Positions 62,005-64,000 of a DNA stretch of 64,000 bases are shown piece after piece (the first letter of the stretch is position 1; the number at the start of each line of letters is the position of its first letter). Under the pieces are notes generated by a model. It searched no databases. It saw only the letters and a list, made by a program, of their open reading frames with translations, and was not told the origin of the DNA. The position numbers were made by a program, and so were the translations under genes. The DNA lies in assembly GCF_013522705.1 (NCBI RefSeq), contig NZ_JAAMRE010000004.1, positions 124,001 to 188,000 of the forward strand. Reading direction: 5' to 3'. The stretch comes from Pseudomonas lurida. Lineage in GTDB: Bacteria; Pseudomonadota; Gammaproteobacteria; Pseudomonadales; Pseudomonadaceae.

Positions 62005-64000
62005 ATGCACCTGCTCAGGACTCAGCCCGGTGGTTTCGTCGCGGACGACAATATCGCCGACCTTGGCCAAACGCCCGCCGAGCTGGTGGTCCTGTGCAGC
62101 GGCGATTCCAGCCTGGCGCTGCTGGCCGAAGCGGCCCGGCAGCTGCCCGACGATTACCCGAGCCTGCGCCTGGCTAACCCCATGCAGGTGCAGAACCATG
62201 CCTCGGTGGACCTGTATGTCGACGAGGTGCTGCGCCACGCCAAGGTGATTCTGATTTCGCTGCACGGCGGTATCGGTTATTGGCGCTACGGCGTCGAGCG
62301 CCTGGTGGAGCTGGCCGAGCGCGGCGTGAGGTTGATCCTGGTGCCGGGGGATGATCGCCCGGACCCGGAGCTCAGCGGCCTGAGCACGGTTAACGCCGAA
62401 CAGCGCGACCGCTTGTGGCAGTTCCTGCGCCAGGGTGGGTTGGGCAATGCGCTGGATTTCTATCGCTGCCTGGCCAGTGCTTACCTGGGCCGCGATTATG
62501 CCTGGGCCGAGCCGCACACCTTGCCGCGCACGGCGATTTATCACCCGCGCCACGCCAGCCCGCGGTTGAGCGATTGGCAAGCGGATTGGCGCGCCGAGTG
62601 GCCGGTGGCGGCGGTGCTGTTCTATCGCTCGCATTTGCAGGCGGCCAATACCGGCTTTATCGATGTGTTCTGCCAGCGCCTGCAGGCGGCGGGGCTGAAC
62701 CCGTTGCCAATGGCGGTGGCGAGTTTGAAAGAGCCGGGCTGCCTGGCGGTGGTCGAGGACTTGCTGGATGAAGTCGGCGCGGCGGTGATCCTCAATACCA
62801 CCGGTTTCGCCCAATCCAGCCCGGAAGCGCCGCATCTGCGCCCGTTTCGCCGCAATATCCCAGTGATCCAGGCCATCTGCGCCCAGGACAACCAGCCCGG
62901 CTGGGAGGCCAGCGAGCAAGGCCTGGGCCCGCGGGACCTGGCCATGCACATTGCCTTGCCGGAACTGGACGGGCGCATCATCAGCCGGCCGATCAGCTTC
63001 AAGGATCTGGCCTGGCGCAGCGAGCGCAGCCAGTCCGACGTGGTGTGCTACCGCGCCGCGCCCGAGCGCATGGATTTCGTCGCCGAACTGGCACGGCGCT
63101 GGGTCGAACTGGCGCGGGTGCCGAATGCGGACAAACGCATCGCCCTGGTGCTGGCCAACTACCCGACCCGCGACGGTCGCATCGGCAACGGCGTCGGGCT
63201 GGACACTCCGGCGGCGGCGCTGAATATCCTGCGGGCGCTGCACGCCGAGGGCTATCCGCTGCCGGATGCGCTTCCCGACAGCGGCACCGCGCTGATTCAC
63301 GAGCTGCTCGGCGGCGTCACCAATGACCTCGACAGCCTGGACCTGCGCCCTTGCCATCAGAGCCTGGGCCTGGACGAGTACCAGGCGATGTTCCTGCGCC
63401 TGCCCGAGGCCAACCGCCAGGCCGTATTGCAGCGCTGGGGTGCGCCGCAGCAAGACCCGATGTGCCGCGATGGCCGCCTGATGATCGCGGGCCTGCGCCT
63501 GGGCCTGACCTTTGTCGGCATCCAGCCGGCGCGCGGTTACCAGGTGGACGCAAGCGCTGTGTACCACGACCCGGACCTGGTGCCGCCCCATGGCTACCTG
63601 GCGTTCTATTTCTGGTTGCGCCACACCTACGGTGCCCACGGCGTGATCCACGTCGGTAAGCACGGCAACCTGGAATGGCTGCCGGGCAAGGGGGTGGGGC
63701 TCTCGGAACACTGCTGGCCGGATGCACTGCTCGGCCCGCTGCCGAACATCTACCCGTTTATCGTCAACGATCCGGGCGAGGGCGCCCAGGCAAAGCGTCG
63801 TACCCAGGCGGTGATTATCGACCACCTGATGCCACCGCTGACCCGCGCCGAAACCTACGGCCCGCTGCGCGACCTGGAGCTGCTGGCGGACGAGTATTAC
63901 GATGCGCAACTGCTCGACCCGCGCCGCGCCCGCGAGTTGCAGAAAGACATTCTCAAGCTGGTGCGCGAAACCCGCATCGACCAGGAACTGCAATTGGATG
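62005..64000 (+). CDS. cobN: Aerobic cobaltochelatase subunit CobN (3' truncated by window end)
   Basis: The large subunit of the ATP-dependent cobalt chelatase that inserts cobalt into hydrogenobyrinic acid diamide. About 665 of some 1250 residues are present, beginning MHLLRTQPGGFVADDNIADL; ISLHGGIGYWRYGVERL, IAL-VLANYPTRDGRIGNGVG and the HGVIHVGKHGNLEWLPGKG segment are typical CobN. It is coupled to cobW. The full-length frame is open to the last base. Confidence 0.95.
   Translation, partial: MHLLRTQPGGFVADDNIADLGQTPAELVVLCSGDSSLALLAEAARQLPDDYPSLRLANPMQVQNHASVDLYVDEVLRHAKVILISLHGGIGYWRYGVERLVELAERGVRLILVPGDDRPDPELSGLSTVNAEQRDRLWQFLRQGGLGNALDFYRCLASAYLGRDYAWAEPHTLPRTAIYHPRHASPRLSDWQADWRAEWPVAAVLFYRSHLQAANTGFIDVFCQRLQAAGLNPLPMAVASLKEPGCLAVVEDLLDEVGAAVILNTTGFAQSSPEAPHLRPFRRNIPVIQAICAQDNQPGWEASEQGLGPRDLAMHIALPELDGRIISRPISFKDLAWRSERSQSDVVCYRAAPERMDFVAELARRWVELARVPNADKRIALVLANYPTRDGRIGNGVGLDTPAAALNILRALHAEGYPLPDALPDSGTALIHELLGGVTNDLDSLDLRPCHQSLGLDEYQAMFLRLPEANRQAVLQRWGAPQQDPMCRDGRLMIAGLRLGLTFVGIQPARGYQVDASAVYHDPDLVPPHGYLAFYFWLRHTYGAHGVIHVGKHGNLEWLPGKGVGLSEHCWPDALLGPLPNIYPFIVNDPGEGAQAKRRTQAVIIDHLMPPLTRAETYGPLRDLELLADEYYDAQLLDPRRARELQKDILKLVRETRIDQELQLD

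Noticed and set aside
60850..63993. A 1047-codon open frame on the minus strand across cobW and cobN
   Set aside because: It is wholly antisense to two confidently identified genes, has no recognisable domain, and arises from high-G+C codon bias.

Overview
The window looks like a chromosomal piece of a Pseudomonas fluorescens-group bacterium. The G+C content is high, the SD-led genes are tightly packed, and REP/REPIN elements of the GTGGGAGGGGGCTTGCC type occur. From memory, two blocks (about 22.8-37.1 kb and 48.2-57.9 kb) follow the gene order of the P. aeruginosa PA1807-PA1847 region: npp transporter, mltD, gloB, methyltransferase, rnhA, dnaQ, ldcA, then cysI, metH, cti, nfuA. No rRNA, tRNA, insertion sequence, prophage or CRISPR was seen.

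Layout. (1) 0-9.4 kb: 3' part of a myo-inositol catabolic cluster (iolE end, iolB, iolD, iolG, a second Gfo/Idh/MocA dehydrogenase) and an inositol/sugar ABC importer (binding protein, double ATPase, permease). A GGAA-N6-TTCC palindrome, the motif known for RpiR-type IolR, lies before the transporter. (2) 9.4-22.7 kb: regulatory and metabolic singletons: a zinc-site-deficient DksA paralog, a chemoreceptor with a C-terminal sensor-like domain, small unknown proteins, a betaine-type binding protein, a PAS-GGDEF diguanylate cyclase, a Nudix hydrolase, an oxidoreductase plus RNase T2 behind a Pho-box-like triple repeat, an Rrf2 regulator divergent from a thioredoxin-reductase-like flavoprotein, and a LysE exporter overlapping an AraC regulator. 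Two orphan promoter/terminator units suggest unannotated RNAs (about 12.94-13.26 kb and 16.44-16.54 kb). (3) 22.8-37.7 kb: Npp/Yej peptide importer with two binding proteins, MltD, glyoxalase II, methyltransferase, RNase HI, DNA polymerase III epsilon, a large basic amino acid decarboxylase (LdcA-like) and a GNAT acetyltransferase.

(4) 37.7-48.2 kb, a more accessory stretch: a 1393-residue toxin-like protein with a C-terminal TcdA/TcdB-like DXD glycosyltransferase domain, a LysR regulator, an FMN reductase, pyruvate oxidase PoxB, and an Old Yellow Enzyme-type oxidoreductase divergent from a MerR regulator across a 19-bp-spacer promoter holding a perfect palindrome. (5) 48.2-57.9 kb: sulfite reductase with its DUF934 partner, cobalamin-dependent methionine synthase, fatty-acid cis/trans isomerase and NfuA. 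(6) 58.2-64 kb: a cobalamin locus with two divergent cobalamin riboswitches, one in front of cbtB-cbtA-cobE-cobM and one in front of cobW-cobN, with cobN cut by the window end.

The cobalamin locus makes the cofactor used by MetH a few kilobases away. The strongest candidates for something undescribed are the glycosyltransferase toxin, the structured leader ending in a terminator before the TTG-start gene at 13281, and the roughly 68-nt candidate RNA ending at 16544. Starts were chosen by SD position and family N-termini; everything is by eye, with no database search.
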